Origin: Methylovulum psychrotolerans
GTDB taxonomy: Bacteria > Pseudomonadota > Gammaproteobacteria > Methylococcales > Methylomonadaceae
Length of the DNA: 64,000 nt
Assembly: GCF_002923755.1 (NCBI RefSeq)
Contig: NZ_PGFZ01000014.1
Coordinates: 1-64,000 of the forward strand
Reading direction: 5' to 3'
The translations under genes were made by a program, and so were the position numbers. Numbering within the stretch: the stretch's first letter is position 1; every line of letters begins with the position of its first letter. The notes beneath the pieces were generated by a model. It ran no database searches. It saw only the letters and a program-made list of their open reading frames with translations, and was not told the DNA's origin. Of the stretch, positions 44,177 to 53,979 are shown one piece after another.

Positions 44177-45952
44177 ATGAAAGATAAGCGATTTGATTTT
44201 AAGGCCTTATCCAAGGCGACAGCTGTGGCCGCACTCATGGCCGCACCATGGTCTGCCGACGCAACCGTCACCACCTTCCCGCAAGGTTGGTCGGCCAGCG
44301 ACAAAACCCAGTTTTATAGCCTAGACCAAGGTTCCGAACTGATGCCGTTAAACTGGATGGTCGCGTTAAAGCAAGCCGATGGCCGCCCATTTATGGCGGA
44401 CAGCCTTAGCCGTTACGGGTATTTGCCTAATGAAGCCAGCGTCCAACATTTACCAATAGGCTTTACCGTAGCCCACGCGGGTGACCAAGGCCAAATGTTG
44501 GGCATGACCTGCGCCGCTTGCCATACCCGGCAGATAGAGGTTAAAGACAGTACCTACCGTATTGACGGTGGTCCGGCTATTGTTGACTTCCAAAGCTTCG
44601 CCGCCGATTTGGACACTGCGGTCGGCGTGGTGGTCAATGATGACAAGGCCTTTGCCGAATTTTCTCTGACGGTGTTAGGCCCTGATGCCGACCAGGTTGA
44701 ACAGCTACAGCTAAAAGCCGATGTCGCGGCGTGGTATCAGCGTTATCATACCTTAATGGATAGGGCTTTGCCTAAAGACAAGCCTTGGGGGCCATCGCGT
44801 TTAGATGCCGTGTCCATGATTTTTAACCGCCTGACCGGTTTGGATATCGGCACATCCGCCAATCATATTATCCCCGAAAACATTTATCGTGCCGATGCCC
44901 CGGTACGCTACCCTTTCTTATGGAACGCCCCTATCCAAGACATGACCCAATGGCCGGGCTTTGCTGATAACGGCAATAATATTCTAGGCCTAGCGCGTAA
45001 TTTGGGCGAAGTGTATGGCGTGTTTGGCAGCTTTTATCCGAAAAAATCCAGTTGGCGCTTATTAGGTGTGGATTATCTGCACAAAAACTCTGCCGACTTT
45101 AACGGCTTGGATAATGCCGAAAGCTTGATCCGCAAATTGCAGCCGCCTAAATGGCCGTGGGCAGTCGATAAAGACTTGGCAGCGGCGGGTAAAAAAGTAT
45201 TTGATCTGCCTAACGATCAAGGCGGCTGCGTCGGGTGCCACGGCATTACCAAAGGTAAGACCCGCTTTTTGTTACAACAAACGTGGGCGACACCTATCTT
45301 AGATGTAGGCACCGATACCAGAGAATATGCTGTCCTTGCGCGTACAGTTAACACAGGCGTGTTGGTCGGTGCGAAAATCCCCGCCCTGACCCCACCGCTC
45401 CAGCAAACCGATACGGCCTTTAATGTCCTCGGCCTGTCGGTGATAGGGGCTATTTTGCAACATTATGAATCAGTGGCGGTCACCCCGGCGGTACAAGCGC
45501 ACCTGACAAAGGATGTGACAAAAGTGGAAGGGCTACTTAACCATATAGAGGCCGACATTTCACCGTTCACGCCGATGACTGCTGATCTTAAAGGCGCGTT
45601 CCATCAGTCCGCACCGCAAGCCACCGCCGCCGCTGCGCCTTCTTATGCGTATGAATCACGCGTCTTGCAAGGGATTTGGGCGACCGCGCCGTATCTGCAT
45701 AACGGTTCGGTACAAAGCTTGGCCGATTTGCTAAAACCTGCTACCGACCGTACGGCGGCATTTGCCATAGGGCCTGAGTATGATCCGGTCAATGTCGGTT
45801 TGGCCAGCAAACAAACCAAGTTCGGCTATACCTTGCAAACTACCGATTGCAGCCACCGCGATTCCGGCGACAGCCGTTGCGGACATGAGTTCGGCATCCA
45901 ACTGTCAGACAGTGATAAAAAAGCCTTATTGGAATATTTGAAAACGCTGTAG
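44177..45952 (+). CDS. RoxA/MauG-like dihaem c-type cytochrome
   Basis: A 591-residue exported protein. A signal peptide (AVAALMAAPWSADA) is followed by two c-haem sites: CAACH (112-116) and CVGCH (351-355). The late segment YESRVLQGIWATAPYLHNGSV is typical of the cytochrome c peroxidase/RoxA superfamily, and the size fits RoxA-like rubber oxygenases or related dihaem oxidases rather than the ~350-residue CcpA peroxidases. Late cysteines (DCSHRDSGDSRCGHEFG) may be paired. GAGGAG precedes the ATG. It is separated from rnfH by 276 bases and is probably independently transcribed. Substrate unknown. Confidence 0.8.
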   Translation: MKDKRFDFKALSKATAVAALMAAPWSADATVTTFPQGWSASDKTQFYSLDQGSELMPLNWMVALKQADGRPFMADSLSRYGYLPNEASVQHLPIGFTVAHAGDQGQMLGMTCAACHTRQIEVKDSTYRIDGGPAIVDFQSFAADLDTAVGVVVNDDKAFAEFSLTVLGPDADQVEQLQLKADVAAWYQRYHTLMDRALPKDKPWGPSRLDAVSMIFNRLTGLDIGTSANHIIPENIYRADAPVRYPFLWNAPIQDMTQWPGFADNGNNILGLARNLGEVYGVFGSFYPKKSSWRLLGVDYLHKNSADFNGLDNAESLIRKLQPPKWPWAVDKDLAAAGKKVFDLPNDQGGCVGCHGITKGKTRFLLQQTWATPILDVGTDTREYAVLARTVNTGVLVGAKIPALTPPLQQTDTAFNVLGLSVIGAILQHYESVAVTPAVQAHLTKDVTKVEGLLNHIEADISPFTPMTADLKGAFHQSAPQATAAAAPSYAYESRVLQGIWATAPYLHNGSVQSLADLLKPATDRTAAFAIGPEYDPVNVGLASKQTKFGYTLQTTDCSHRDSGDSRCGHEFGIQLSDSDKKALLEYLKTL

Positions 45953-45963
45953 GTTTTATCGTC

Positions 45964-45994
45964 CCAGACTGGCGGATGTCATCTGCCAGTCTGG
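45964..45994 (+). terminator. Hairpin downstream of the dihaem cytochrome gene
   Basis: CCAGACTGGC (45964-45973) and GCCAGTCTGG (45985-45994) are perfect inverted repeats with an 11-base loop, 11 bases after the stop codon, followed by TTTAAGG. A probable terminator with a short T-run. Confidence 0.65.
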
Positions 45995-46170
45995 TTTAAG
46001 GTGTTGTTACAAAAATGAGAAATTACGCAGTGAGATAGGCTGAAATTTTGGCTTGAGATGTGTGCGATGGCTGGTATCTATCACTGAAGTTAAGCTTGAG
46101 CGGTAAATTAATTCGTAATCTGCATAATTAATGCTTTAAACTCATATGGTTTTGTCTGGCTAAAATAGCT

Positions 46171-46203
46171 AACAGCCGGATGGAGCTAGAAATTCCGGCT
46201 GTT
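46171..46203 (-). terminator. Hairpin downstream of the multicopper oxidase gene
   Basis: AACAGCCGGA (46171-46180) and TCCGGCTGTT (46194-46203) form a perfect 10-bp stem, 15 bases past the oxidase stop on the minus strand; AGCTATTTTA follows on that strand. Probable terminator. Confidence 0.65.
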
Positions 46204-46218
46204 ATTTTCAACCCCTAA

Positions 46219-48228
46219 TTAATGATGACTGGTGGCCGTACCGCCTTTGCCATCAGGAATACCGATACTGACGTTTTGCATCATGCCTTGGTCTTCGTGG
46301 TCAAGAATATGGCAATGCAGGACGAATTCGCCGATATAACGCTGATAACGGGTACGCACAACAATCGTGTATAGGCCGTTTTGTGCGGTATCAGGCGGAA
46401 TCAGGCTCTTTATCCACAGCGTATCTTTCCATACACCTTTCAGGCCGGGATATTGTGGGTCTACCGTACCGCCCCCATTATCGACCGACCCCAAAGCGCT
46501 GACATCTTTACCGCTAGGATCAAGGATTTTAACGATTTGGAATGGATTGACATGGATATGGAACGGATGGCTGACAAAATTGGACTGCAATGTCCATTCA
46601 TCAACACCGCCCAATATCAGGTTACGGTCAATCCGGGCCGGATCATAAGGTTTAGGATCAAATTGCGCACCAATGCCATTGCTAACCTCAAATTTAGTCG
46701 GGGTAGCGGATGTGTCGATGAAAAATGACAAATCTTGTTTGCCGGTCACTTCGCTATCTTTAATGTCAGGATGAGGGATGAAGCTAGTCAGTTGCAGATT
46801 GTTTTTAAGATCGGCGATGATTTTAGGTTTAACGGATGCGGGCATGGTGTATTCGGCGGCGGCCACTAAGGCTGTCGTCAGGTAGTCATGGATGTTAGTA
46901 ACTGGAATGCCAGAACCTGCCAACACGATACCCAACAATTGTCGGCTTTCGGCGGTTTGGCCGGGGCTGCTGCTTGCCGGTGCCGAAGCATCGACCACGC
47001 AATAAGAACCGGCTTCTGGGAATACGACCAGCGCATCGTTACGGTAACCGGGCTGTAAAGTGGACAGGGTCGTTTGTTGGGCGCCAGCCATAGTCAGGCC
47101 ATCAGCGGCGATGACGTGATAAGGGACGGGATCGCCTACGCAATAATCACTGATATAGCGGTCAGCATCGGCAGCTTTTAGGCGATTGGCAGAAGGTGCG
47201 CCGACTTTCAGTTTACGGAATTCTAAGCTGATGGTATTGCGTACCCCGGCATGGATAAGCCGCCAGCGTTCGATTTCTCCGGCTTTAGCGTTAAACAAAG
47301 GCAAGACCTTGCCGTTAATGCTGGTGTAGCGTCCTGAGGTAGCCCATGAACTTGGGCCGAAATTAGCATAAGACTCAATCACTCCCGTGCTGTTTGTGCA
47401 GTCCCAAATATTGCTGGTATTATCGGGGCAGTAATACTGGATTTGTTGTAAAACCAGAATGCGTTCGCTTAAGGAAGCGCCATCCGGTTTTTTCAGCAAG
47501 GTATCAATATCGCCGTTAGTTTGTTCGCTAGGTAAACGGTTGCCGCGCACGATCAGTGCCCCGGCCATACCGCTGGAGACTTGCAGGGCAGTAGAGCCAT
47601 GCCGATGGCTGTGATACCAGAACGTGCCCGACGGGTGGTCAGGGGGGATGTTGTATTCATATTGGAAGCTAACCCCTGGATTGATAGACAGCAGTACGTT
47701 ATCGCTATTGCCGGTTGGGCTGACCCATAAGCCATGCGAATGCAGATTAGTGCCGTTGAAGCAATGTGGCGTGTTAACATCGCCCTGTGCATCGGTACAG
47801 CTTGGGTCGTTAGGCAATTGGTTATTTAAGTTGACACGCACTGTGTCGCCTGGGGAAACTTCTATCGTTGGGGCGACAAACGGGACGTTCGGATTAGTAT
47901 CCGTCCCCCGGTAGCTGCGCAAATGCACCTTATCGTTGGTGCCGGTCGCCGGATTGTAAAGCATACCATCCGTATAAACGATATTGAGGTCAAGCTGCTT
48001 TTCCGTTATAGCGGATCCGGCGGCTTGCGGCACAGCCATTAAACCGAGGCGCGGCGGGGCTTTTCTAAACTTAAGTAAGGGCGGGTTTTCTATAACCCGC
48101 TCCCCGTCGGCCCATGAAGGCAAGGCGGATAGGGTAAGATAAGCGGCCATGACCGCAATCATCGCTTTAACTGGCAGCGGTCTGTCAGTTAACGTACTGT
48201 TGGGGTTTTTCTTCAGTGTTCTCGACAT
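46219..48228 (-). CDS. Secreted multicopper oxidase
   Basis: A 669-residue laccase-like enzyme. The signal peptide ends near LPSWA-DG (residue 40). All four copper motifs are present: NLHSHGLW (162-168), WYHSHRHG (204-211), HPFHIHVNP (554-562) and HCHILDHEDQGMM (638-650), with a methionine as probable axial ligand of the type 1 site. The type 2/3 cluster is therefore complete. It oxidises phenols, metals or other reductants with oxygen. It starts 76 bases after the decarboxylase-like gene in the same direction, so the two are likely co-transcribed. Confidence 0.9.
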   Translation of the reverse strand: MSRTLKKNPNSTLTDRPLPVKAMIAVMAAYLTLSALPSWADGERVIENPPLLKFRKAPPRLGLMAVPQAAGSAITEKQLDLNIVYTDGMLYNPATGTNDKVHLRSYRGTDTNPNVPFVAPTIEVSPGDTVRVNLNNQLPNDPSCTDAQGDVNTPHCFNGTNLHSHGLWVSPTGNSDNVLLSINPGVSFQYEYNIPPDHPSGTFWYHSHRHGSTALQVSSGMAGALIVRGNRLPSEQTNGDIDTLLKKPDGASLSERILVLQQIQYYCPDNTSNIWDCTNSTGVIESYANFGPSSWATSGRYTSINGKVLPLFNAKAGEIERWRLIHAGVRNTISLEFRKLKVGAPSANRLKAADADRYISDYCVGDPVPYHVIAADGLTMAGAQQTTLSTLQPGYRNDALVVFPEAGSYCVVDASAPASSSPGQTAESRQLLGIVLAGSGIPVTNIHDYLTTALVAAAEYTMPASVKPKIIADLKNNLQLTSFIPHPDIKDSEVTGKQDLSFFIDTSATPTKFEVSNGIGAQFDPKPYDPARIDRNLILGGVDEWTLQSNFVSHPFHIHVNPFQIVKILDPSGKDVSALGSVDNGGGTVDPQYPGLKGVWKDTLWIKSLIPPDTAQNGLYTIVVRTRYQRYIGEFVLHCHILDHEDQGMMQNVSIGIPDGKGGTATSHH

Positions 48229-48304
48229 GTTAATAACCTTTTTATTATGGCCTTTAAAACCATGGCGTTACCACGGCATAAGGCTCTATTAATTATGGCG
48301 CCGT

Positions 48305-49450
48305 TTATAGGACGGGGTAAGCTTGGGCAATTTTTGCCCCCTGTTTATAATGGACATTCGGTTGGGCGGTAAAGCTAACATTACTGGCAGACTCAAACAG
48401 GACGATAATGTCAGAACCGCCAAATTGAAAATATGACAGTTCTTCGCCTTTGCGTAAGGTCACGCCCACTTCGGCGGTAATGATGACGGAGGACACTTGC
48501 GCCATGCCTATCGGCAGTACCGCCACTAGACCAATCGGGGTATCCAGCACTACTAAGCCACGGGCTTGGGCAAACTGATAGCCGGCATTATCGGGGGCAT
48601 CGAAGGCACGCTTTCCCACCAAACTACTGCAACCTTCCGGATCATCTTGTATAGGCACGGCCTGCACCTCCAGATAAACCTGCCCTGGAATAACCCGCGC
48701 TTCCACAACTTTACCGCCGACTGGGGCATGTTGGCGATGGTAATCGCTCGTGTTAAGAAAGCTGTGCATAAACATACCGTTGGTAAAGCGGTCTTTATAC
48801 GCGCTGCCTTCCAGCAATTCTTCTATGCGCCAATGCAAATTTTTCACAGTGACTTGTGAATCGGTACGGATTTCCCATTGCCCTGCAAAAGTGGCATCGG
48901 CAGGCGAGACAATGACGTGCTGGTCGCACAGGGCGGCAACAGGGCGGTAGCCTGGCTTGTAATTGCGGGCAAAAAATTGGTTAAAGGTTTTCCAATCACC
49001 GTGCGGACGGAGATAATCGCCCATATTGTAGTTAGGCGACTTATAAAACGAGGCGAGAGACTCGGGGGTCAGCGAGTCTGGGGTATCTAAAAACTCACCC
49101 ATAGCTTTGGCATAGTTGACCATCCATGCCGACAAATCCGTCAGAGGAGGTGCTATATCATGCGGCAGGACTTTATTTTGCAGCCCTAGCACAGGTGGCT
49201 GATCAAGAATGAAATAGAATTCGTACAGGCGGTTATAAATTTCTTTGCCAGGGTAGTTTTCGCTTGGGACCCAATAGAGTAATTCGTTCATCCAAGCCAA
49301 ATAATCTTCGAGGTTTTTTATGTCTCTAATTTGCCTGACGTTTTGTTTATGGGCATTGTTAATAGCTTCATTGAACTGGTCGGCCCACTGGTGGGTGGCG
49401 ATGAGTTCGGCTAGTTCTTTAACCACTGGGTGTATGGGCTGCATTGCCAT
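48305..49450 (-). CDS. Phosphatidylserine decarboxylase-like protein of the PSDC/PsiD type
   Basis: A 381-residue protein. The N-terminal ~140 residues (NLEDYLAWMNELLYWVPSEN, FILDQPPVLG) match the PSDC domain that precedes the catalytic domain in fungal-type and tryptophan-decarboxylase (PsiD-like) members. The catalytic domain shows FNQFFAR, VSPADATF, HSFLNTSDYHRQHAPVGG and the self-cleavage motif FGGSD (343-347), where the serine (346) becomes the pyruvoyl group. No membrane segment is present, so it is soluble, unlike housekeeping Psd. It could decarboxylate an amino acid such as tryptophan rather than phosphatidylserine. AGGAG precedes ATG 49450 and ATG 49444; the latter is better spaced. 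Confidence 0.82.
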   Translation of the reverse strand: MAMQPIHPVVKELAELIATHQWADQFNEAINNAHKQNVRQIRDIKNLEDYLAWMNELLYWVPSENYPGKEIYNRLYEFYFILDQPPVLGLQNKVLPHDIAPPLTDLSAWMVNYAKAMGEFLDTPDSLTPESLASFYKSPNYNMGDYLRPHGDWKTFNQFFARNYKPGYRPVAALCDQHVIVSPADATFAGQWEIRTDSQVTVKNLHWRIEELLEGSAYKDRFTNGMFMHSFLNTSDYHRQHAPVGGKVVEARVIPGQVYLEVQAVPIQDDPEGCSSLVGKRAFDAPDNAGYQFAQARGLVVLDTPIGLVAVLPIGMAQVSSVIITAEVGVTLRKGEELSYFQFGGSDIIVLFESASNVSFTAQPNVHYKQGAKIAQAYPVL

Positions 49451-49729
49451 ATTCTCCTAATAGAAGTAAAAGTTACCAGAACCTTAATAACGAATGCCGA
49501 ATGGTCAAGGTATTAAGCGTATTAAGGTAGAGGCACAGTTGCCAAAATGACAACTGTCTTTTACATTAGCAATTTATTTTTATAAATTCTATTAGTTATT
49601 ACCGAATAAAAAGGGAATATTCAACACAATTGTTTTTATTGTCTATATCTTATTGATTTTTATTGTTTGTTCTGTTCGCAATAAAAGCAAAAATAGGTAA
49701 GCTTTAGTCAGAGAGTAAAAAAATATTTT

Positions 49730-49889
49730 GTAACCATTCACCTACTCCCACCTTTCGAAAGATGGAAATCTTCCGAAAAGCACCGTAACTTATTGATATT
49801 TTCTTTCGGAATCACAAAAAAGAGTGAAAATCCGATTAAAATTTTGAAAATTACGCTCAAATAGGAGATGGGAGTAGGTGAACGGTTAC
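49730..49889. mobile_element. MITE-like element with 24-bp terminal inverted repeats
   Basis: GTAACCATTCACCTACTCCC (49730-49749, continuing ACCT) is repeated in inverse orientation at 49866-49889 (GTAACCGTTCACCTACTCCC then ATCT on the minus strand): 22 of 24 positions identical. The 160-bp element has no coding capacity. Its inside is AT-rich with small palindromes around GGAAATCTTCC. It lies between the decarboxylase operon and a broken cupredoxin gene. The 279 bases before it (49451-49729) are AT-rich with no gene. Confidence 0.7.
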
Positions 49890-49938
49890 GGCATAATTAC
49901 TGTCTCCAAGAATGCTCCATGGCCGCAATGGTGACATC

Positions 49939-50306
49939 ATGAACAGATTGCTGAGAAACGGGCCGTTAAGCTTACTTTTGCTCGCCCCACTACTGACTAA
50001 TGCCGCCGCCAGTACGGATGCTGCTACCCAGATTATTGTCATCAAAGCCAACTGTTTTGCCTTCCAACCCGCCAAAATTGCGTTAAAAAAAGGCCAGACC
50101 GTCATTTTAGAGCTGAGCAGCACCGATAAGCGACACGGATTTTTCTTGCCTGATTTTGGTATCCGTGCTGATGTGATGCCAGGCAAAACAGTCCGTATTC
50201 GCTTTACGCCCGACAAAATAGGGACATTTATCTCCGTTGCGATATTTTTTGCGGCGATGGCCATGAAGAGATGGTGGGGGAAATTATCGTCCGGCAAGAG
50301 CTGTAG
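49939..50306 (+). pseudogene. Cupredoxin-like gene broken by a one-base frameshift
   Basis: From ATG 49939 (or 49912) the frame encodes a signal peptide (LLLLAPLLTNAAA) and a cupredoxin fold (ANCFAFQPAKIALKKGQTVIL, KRHGFFLPDFGIRADVMPG), with the first copper His in RHGF. From about 50236 the original frame turns into an unrelated basic tail. In the frame offset by one base, 50238-50303 reads CDIFCGDGHEEMVGEIIV and stops at TAG 50304-50306: precisely the Cys/His/Met copper-binding end of COX2/nitrous-oxide-reductase-like cupredoxins. One base is missing near 50233-50238. Either a recent mutation or a sequence error. If intact the protein would be about 122 residues. Confidence 0.8.
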
Positions 50307-50321
50307 GCAGTAATTTAGGCT

Positions 50322-52592
50322 TTACGTTCCCACGCGGCTTCTTAGCACTTTGGCGGCTTCAACCATACGCGTTAAAGAGGTTCTGACATCCTGCCACTGC
50401 CGGGTTTTTAGCCCACAATCGGGATTTATCCATAACTTATCCGCCCCGATCCGCTCCCCGGCTTTTTCCAGTAGGGCGATCATGTCTTCGGTGCTGGGTA
50501 TATTGGGGCTATGGATGTCATAAACCCCTGGGCCTATTTCGTTTGGGTAGTCAAAACCGATAAAAGCTTCCAATAATTCCATATTAGAACGGGACGTTTC
50601 AATAGTAATCACGTCGGCATCCATATCGGCAATGGCGGCAATAATATCGTTAAACGCCGAATAGCACATGTGGGTGTGGATTTGGGTGCTGTCGCTGACC
50701 CCGCTGGAACAAATGCGGAATGCCTGTACCGCCCATTCCAGATACGCTGGCCAGCGCGATTGCTTAGGCGGCAAACCTTCCCGGAAGGCTGCTTCGTCGA
50801 TTTGGATAATTGGGATACCGGCCCGTTCCAAATCGGCCACTTCCTCGCGCAATGCTAAAGCCAATTGGTAGGCGGTAGCCGAGCGCGGCTGGTCGTCACG
50901 CACGAAAGACCAGTTCAGCAAGGTCACGGGGCCGGTCAACATGCCTTTCATGGGTTTGTCGGTCAACGCTTGGGCGTATTGGCTCCACCGTACGGTCATC
51001 GCCCGTGGACGGCTGACATCACCGTAGATAATCGGCGGTTTGACGCAACGGGAACCGTAAGACTGCACCCAACCATGGGCAGTAAACAAAAATCCCGCCA
51101 ATTGCTCGCCGAAATATTCCACCATGTCATTACGTTCCGCTTCGCCATGCACCAAGACATCCAGGCCTAAAGCCTCCTGCTCGCGCACACAGAATGCAAT
51201 GGCTTGCTCCATCTGGTCGATGTAATCAGCCTCGCTAAGCAAGCCACGCTTAAAATCGGCGCGGGCCTTGCGGATTTCCGGCGTTTGCGGGAAAGAGCCG
51301 ATGGTAGTGGTCGGATAATCGGGTAATTTAAGCTTAAGGCGTTGTTGCCCGCGCCGGATTGCGAACGGTTGCGCCCGTTGTGCCAAGCTACCATTAAGCG
51401 CCGCGACGGCGGCCTGTACGGCGGGATTATGGATAAGCGCCGATGCGCGGCGGGTTTGCTGGGCGTTAGCCGCAACCGCCAATTCGGCTTCTGCCGCCTC
51501 CGGTTTTGTTAAGGCCAAGCGTAAGGTCGCCAATTCGGCCAGTTTCTGCCGGGCAAAAGCCAACCACGCCTTAATGCCCGGCTCTAAAGCCGTTTCGGCT
51601 TCCAGATCAATCGGCACATGCAGCAAAGAGCAGGATGGTGCCAGCCATAGCTCGCCGTGAAAACGTCCCCTAACCGCCGTAATGGTGTTAAGGGCGGCGT
51701 TTAAGTCGGTGCGCCAGATATTGCGCCCGTCAATCAGCCCTAAGGACAACACTTTATGGCTGGCGATATTGTCCAGCACCGCCGTTAACTGTTCAGGAGC
51801 CCGTACCAGATCAATATGCAGCCCGGCAACAGGCAATTTGCAGACGAATGAAGTCTGCGCCCCCAAGTCGCCGAAATACGTCGCCAACAGCACTTTGACG
51901 GGAGCGCTTTGCAGACGGTGGTACACGGTTTCAAAGGCATTGATCCAAGCAGGTGGCAAATCCAGCACCAGAATCGGCTCGTCGATCTGCACCCATGTTA
52001 CGCCTTGCCCGGCTAGACGGCGCAAAATGTCGCCATAAACAGGTAGCAAGCGGTCGATTAAGTCCAGCTTATCAAAATCGCTGGTGGTTTTTGCCAGCCA
52101 TAACCAAGTCAATGGTCCTAATACAACGGGTTTCGGTGAATAACCCAAACCTTGCAGTTCGGCAGTTTCGACAAACAATTTATCGCTGGACAAGGTGAAG
52201 CGTTGCTCCGGCTGCACTTCCGGGACCAGATAATGGTAGTTGCTGTCAAACCATTTGGTCATTTCGCAAGCGCGATAAGGCTTGCCGTCCGCCGCCTGCC
52301 CGCGGGCCATCCTGAAATAAGTGTCCAAGCCGCTGGCTGTACCGAAACGTTCAGGAATGACCCCCAACATGACGCTGGTGTCTAAAACGTGGTCATAATA
52401 GGAAAAATCCCCCACGGGGATAAAATCCAGGCTGCTCTCGGCTTGTAGATGCCAATGCCGTTCACGGATGGCGGCGGCGACCCGGCTTAATTCCTCCTGA
52501 CCGCATTCGCCACGCCAATAGCTTTCCAAGGTGAATTTTAACTCACGGTCCGCGCCCAATCGCGGGAAACCGAGGTTGTGAATAGTAACCAT
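50322..52592 (-). CDS. metE: Cobalamin-independent methionine synthase MetE
   Basis: A 756-residue enzyme that methylates homocysteine using methyltetrahydrofolate polyglutamate. The N-terminal half opens [21 protein letters not shown]; the catalytic C-terminal half contains [56 protein letters not shown] (His and Cys zinc ligands) and, near the end, [12 protein letters not shown] (Cys ligand). ATG 52592 has GGAG upstream; the TTG just before it is in frame but less likely. It is divergent from metR, the usual arrangement for MetR-controlled metE. Confidence 0.96.
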   Translation of the reverse strand: MVTIHNLGFPRLGADRELKFTLESYWRGECGQEELSRVAAAIRERHWHLQAESSLDFIPVGDFSYYDHVLDTSVMLGVIPERFGTASGLDTYFRMARGQAADGKPYRACEMTKWFDSNYHYLVPEVQPEQRFTLSSDKLFVETAELQGLGYSPKPVVLGPLTWLWLAKTTSDFDKLDLIDRLLPVYGDILRRLAGQGVTWVQIDEPILVLDLPPAWINAFETVYHRLQSAPVKVLLATYFGDLGAQTSFVCKLPVAGLHIDLVRAPEQLTAVLDNIASHKVLSLGLIDGRNIWRTDLNAALNTITAVRGRFHGELWLAPSCSLLHVPIDLEAETALEPGIKAWLAFARQKLAELATLRLALTKPEAAEAELAVAANAQQTRRASALIHNPAVQAAVAALNGSLAQRAQPFAIRRGQQRLKLKLPDYPTTTIGSFPQTPEIRKARADFKRGLLSEADYIDQMEQAIAFCVREQEALGLDVLVHGEAERNDMVEYFGEQLAGFLFTAHGWVQSYGSRCVKPPIIYGDVSRPRAMTVRWSQYAQALTDKPMKGMLTGPVTLLNWSFVRDDQPRSATAYQLALALREEVADLERAGIPIIQIDEAAFREGLPPKQSRWPAYLEWAVQAFRICSSGVSDSTQIHTHMCYSAFNDIIAAIADMDADVITIETSRSNMELLEAFIGFDYPNEIGPGVYDIHSPNIPSTEDMIALLEKAGERIGADKLWINPDCGLKTRQWQDVRTSLTRMVEAAKVLRSRVGT

Positions 52593-52679
52593 CAATAATG
52601 CTCCACTTAGTATTTACAAGGAAACACTATTCTAGGGCTTGTCATCTGTGAAAAATATTGATAGTTTCTCACTATTTCA

Positions 52680-52692
52680 TGAGGAATATTCA
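52680..52692. promoter_or_regulatory. Possible MetR operator in the metE-metR gap
   Basis: TGAGGAATATTCA differs from the MetR consensus TGAA-N5-TTCA at one base and lies just before metR in the 105-base divergent gap. The motif is short, so this is tentative. Confidence 0.4.
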
Positions 52693-52697
52693 TCGGT

Positions 52698-53600
52698 ATG
52701 GAATTAATCCATTTGCGCATTTTATTGGCCTTGAAACAGCGTGGCACTTTGAATGCCGCAGCCGAAGAGCTGCACTTGACCCAATCGGCCTTATCCCACC
52801 AGATGAAAAATTTGGAGCAACGCCTAAAGGTTGTGCTGTGGCGTAAACAAGGACGTACTTTAGTGCTGACCCAAGCAGGCAGATACCTGTCCGAGGTAGC
52901 CGAATCAGTCATTGCCACCGTGACTTCCGCCGAACAGCACCTGAATTTGTTGGCGGTGGGCAAAACCGGGCAACTGACTATCGGCATCGATTGCCATGCC
53001 TGTTATGAATGGTTCCGCACCATACTCCAACCGTACCTGCAAGCTTGGCCAGATTTGGCGATTGAAGTGACTTCCCGTTACCGTTTCAATGCCTTCGAAG
53101 CTATCCGGCAGTACAAGCTGGATGCGGTGTTGACTTCTGATCCTTTATTTAACGGTGGCCTGCATTACCAGCCTTTGTTTGACTTCGAGCTGGTGCTTAT
53201 CGTCGCTAAAACCCACCAGTTCGCCGGACTTGGCGAGATTGAGCCGGCCGATCTGCAACAGGAGACCATTTTGACGTATCCGGTCGCCCGTGAGCGCTTG
53301 GATATGTTCAGAAAAGTCCTGCAACCTGCCGGTATTGAAGCGTTTGCCCATGTCACTGTCGAAGAAACCGATATTATGCTGCTGCTGGCCGCCAGCCAGC
53401 GTGGCGTTTGCCTGTTGCCGGATTGGCTGCTCGCCGATCAGGCCAAACATCCCGATGTGGTGAGTTTACGATTTAAAAACCTACCCTTAACCAAAACCAT
53501 GTATTTGGCAACACGTCATGAAGACGTGCAACTGGACTATATCCAATGGCTAATTGGCCATGCTGCCCGGACTAGCGCGACGGTCAGGCCAGTGGCCTAA
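52698..53600 (+). CDS. metR: LysR-family regulator MetR
   Basis: A 300-residue LysR-type regulator: N-terminal helix-turn-helix (LKQRGTLNAAAEELHLTQSALSHQ region, about residues 10-35) and a C-terminal periplasmic-binding-like effector domain (LTIGIDCHACYEWF, a segment characteristic of MetR, which senses homocysteine). Divergent from metE. The only start with the right N-terminus (MELIHLRILLALKQRGTLN) is ATG 52698, although GAGG lies rather far upstream. Confidence 0.92.
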   Translation: MELIHLRILLALKQRGTLNAAAEELHLTQSALSHQMKNLEQRLKVVLWRKQGRTLVLTQAGRYLSEVAESVIATVTSAEQHLNLLAVGKTGQLTIGIDCHACYEWFRTILQPYLQAWPDLAIEVTSRYRFNAFEAIRQYKLDAVLTSDPLFNGGLHYQPLFDFELVLIVAKTHQFAGLGEIEPADLQQETILTYPVARERLDMFRKVLQPAGIEAFAHVTVEETDIMLLLAASQRGVCLLPDWLLADQAKHPDVVSLRFKNLPLTKTMYLATRHEDVQLDYIQWLIGHAARTSATVRPVA

Positions 53601-53624
53601 GGAAAGTAAGGGCGGCACTGTGTC

Positions 53625-53673
53625 AAAATGGCTATTTCATCCCTCACCTATTCGTGACATGATAGCCACTTTT
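53625..53673 (+). terminator. Possible terminator after metR
   Basis: AAAATGGCTAT (53625-53635) pairs with ATAGCCACTTTT (53662-53673) with a one-base bulge and a 26-base loop, ending in TTTT. Located 25 bases after the metR stop. The following stretch to 53979 is AT-rich and holds no gene I can support. Confidence 0.4.
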
Positions 53674-53979
53674 ACTGTAACCAATGGGCGTACTGCTTTG
53701 CTTCGTCGGCGAACGCAAACATACCCGTTATGTGCTTAAGCTTGAAATATAGATGCCGTCACTCATTAAGCGACATAGAGCGGAGTGCAAAGGTCTTTAG
53801 CCTTTTTTGTGAAAAATATAGACTAGCCATGATTTAAAGGAAACCTATAAATTTAAATTTTCAATATATTGATTTTAAAAAGTAAAAATTTTTACATCAC
53901 TCCATATTGGCATGGTTTTCAAAAAGTCTTTTCTGTCAATGCGTAACTTCTATAATGGTACATTCTTAAAGAGGCCTTT

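Noticed and set aside
53554-53739. A 61-codon frame overlapping the metR end.
   Set aside because: It is a shadow of metR followed by intergenic sequence; no ribosome site or similarity.
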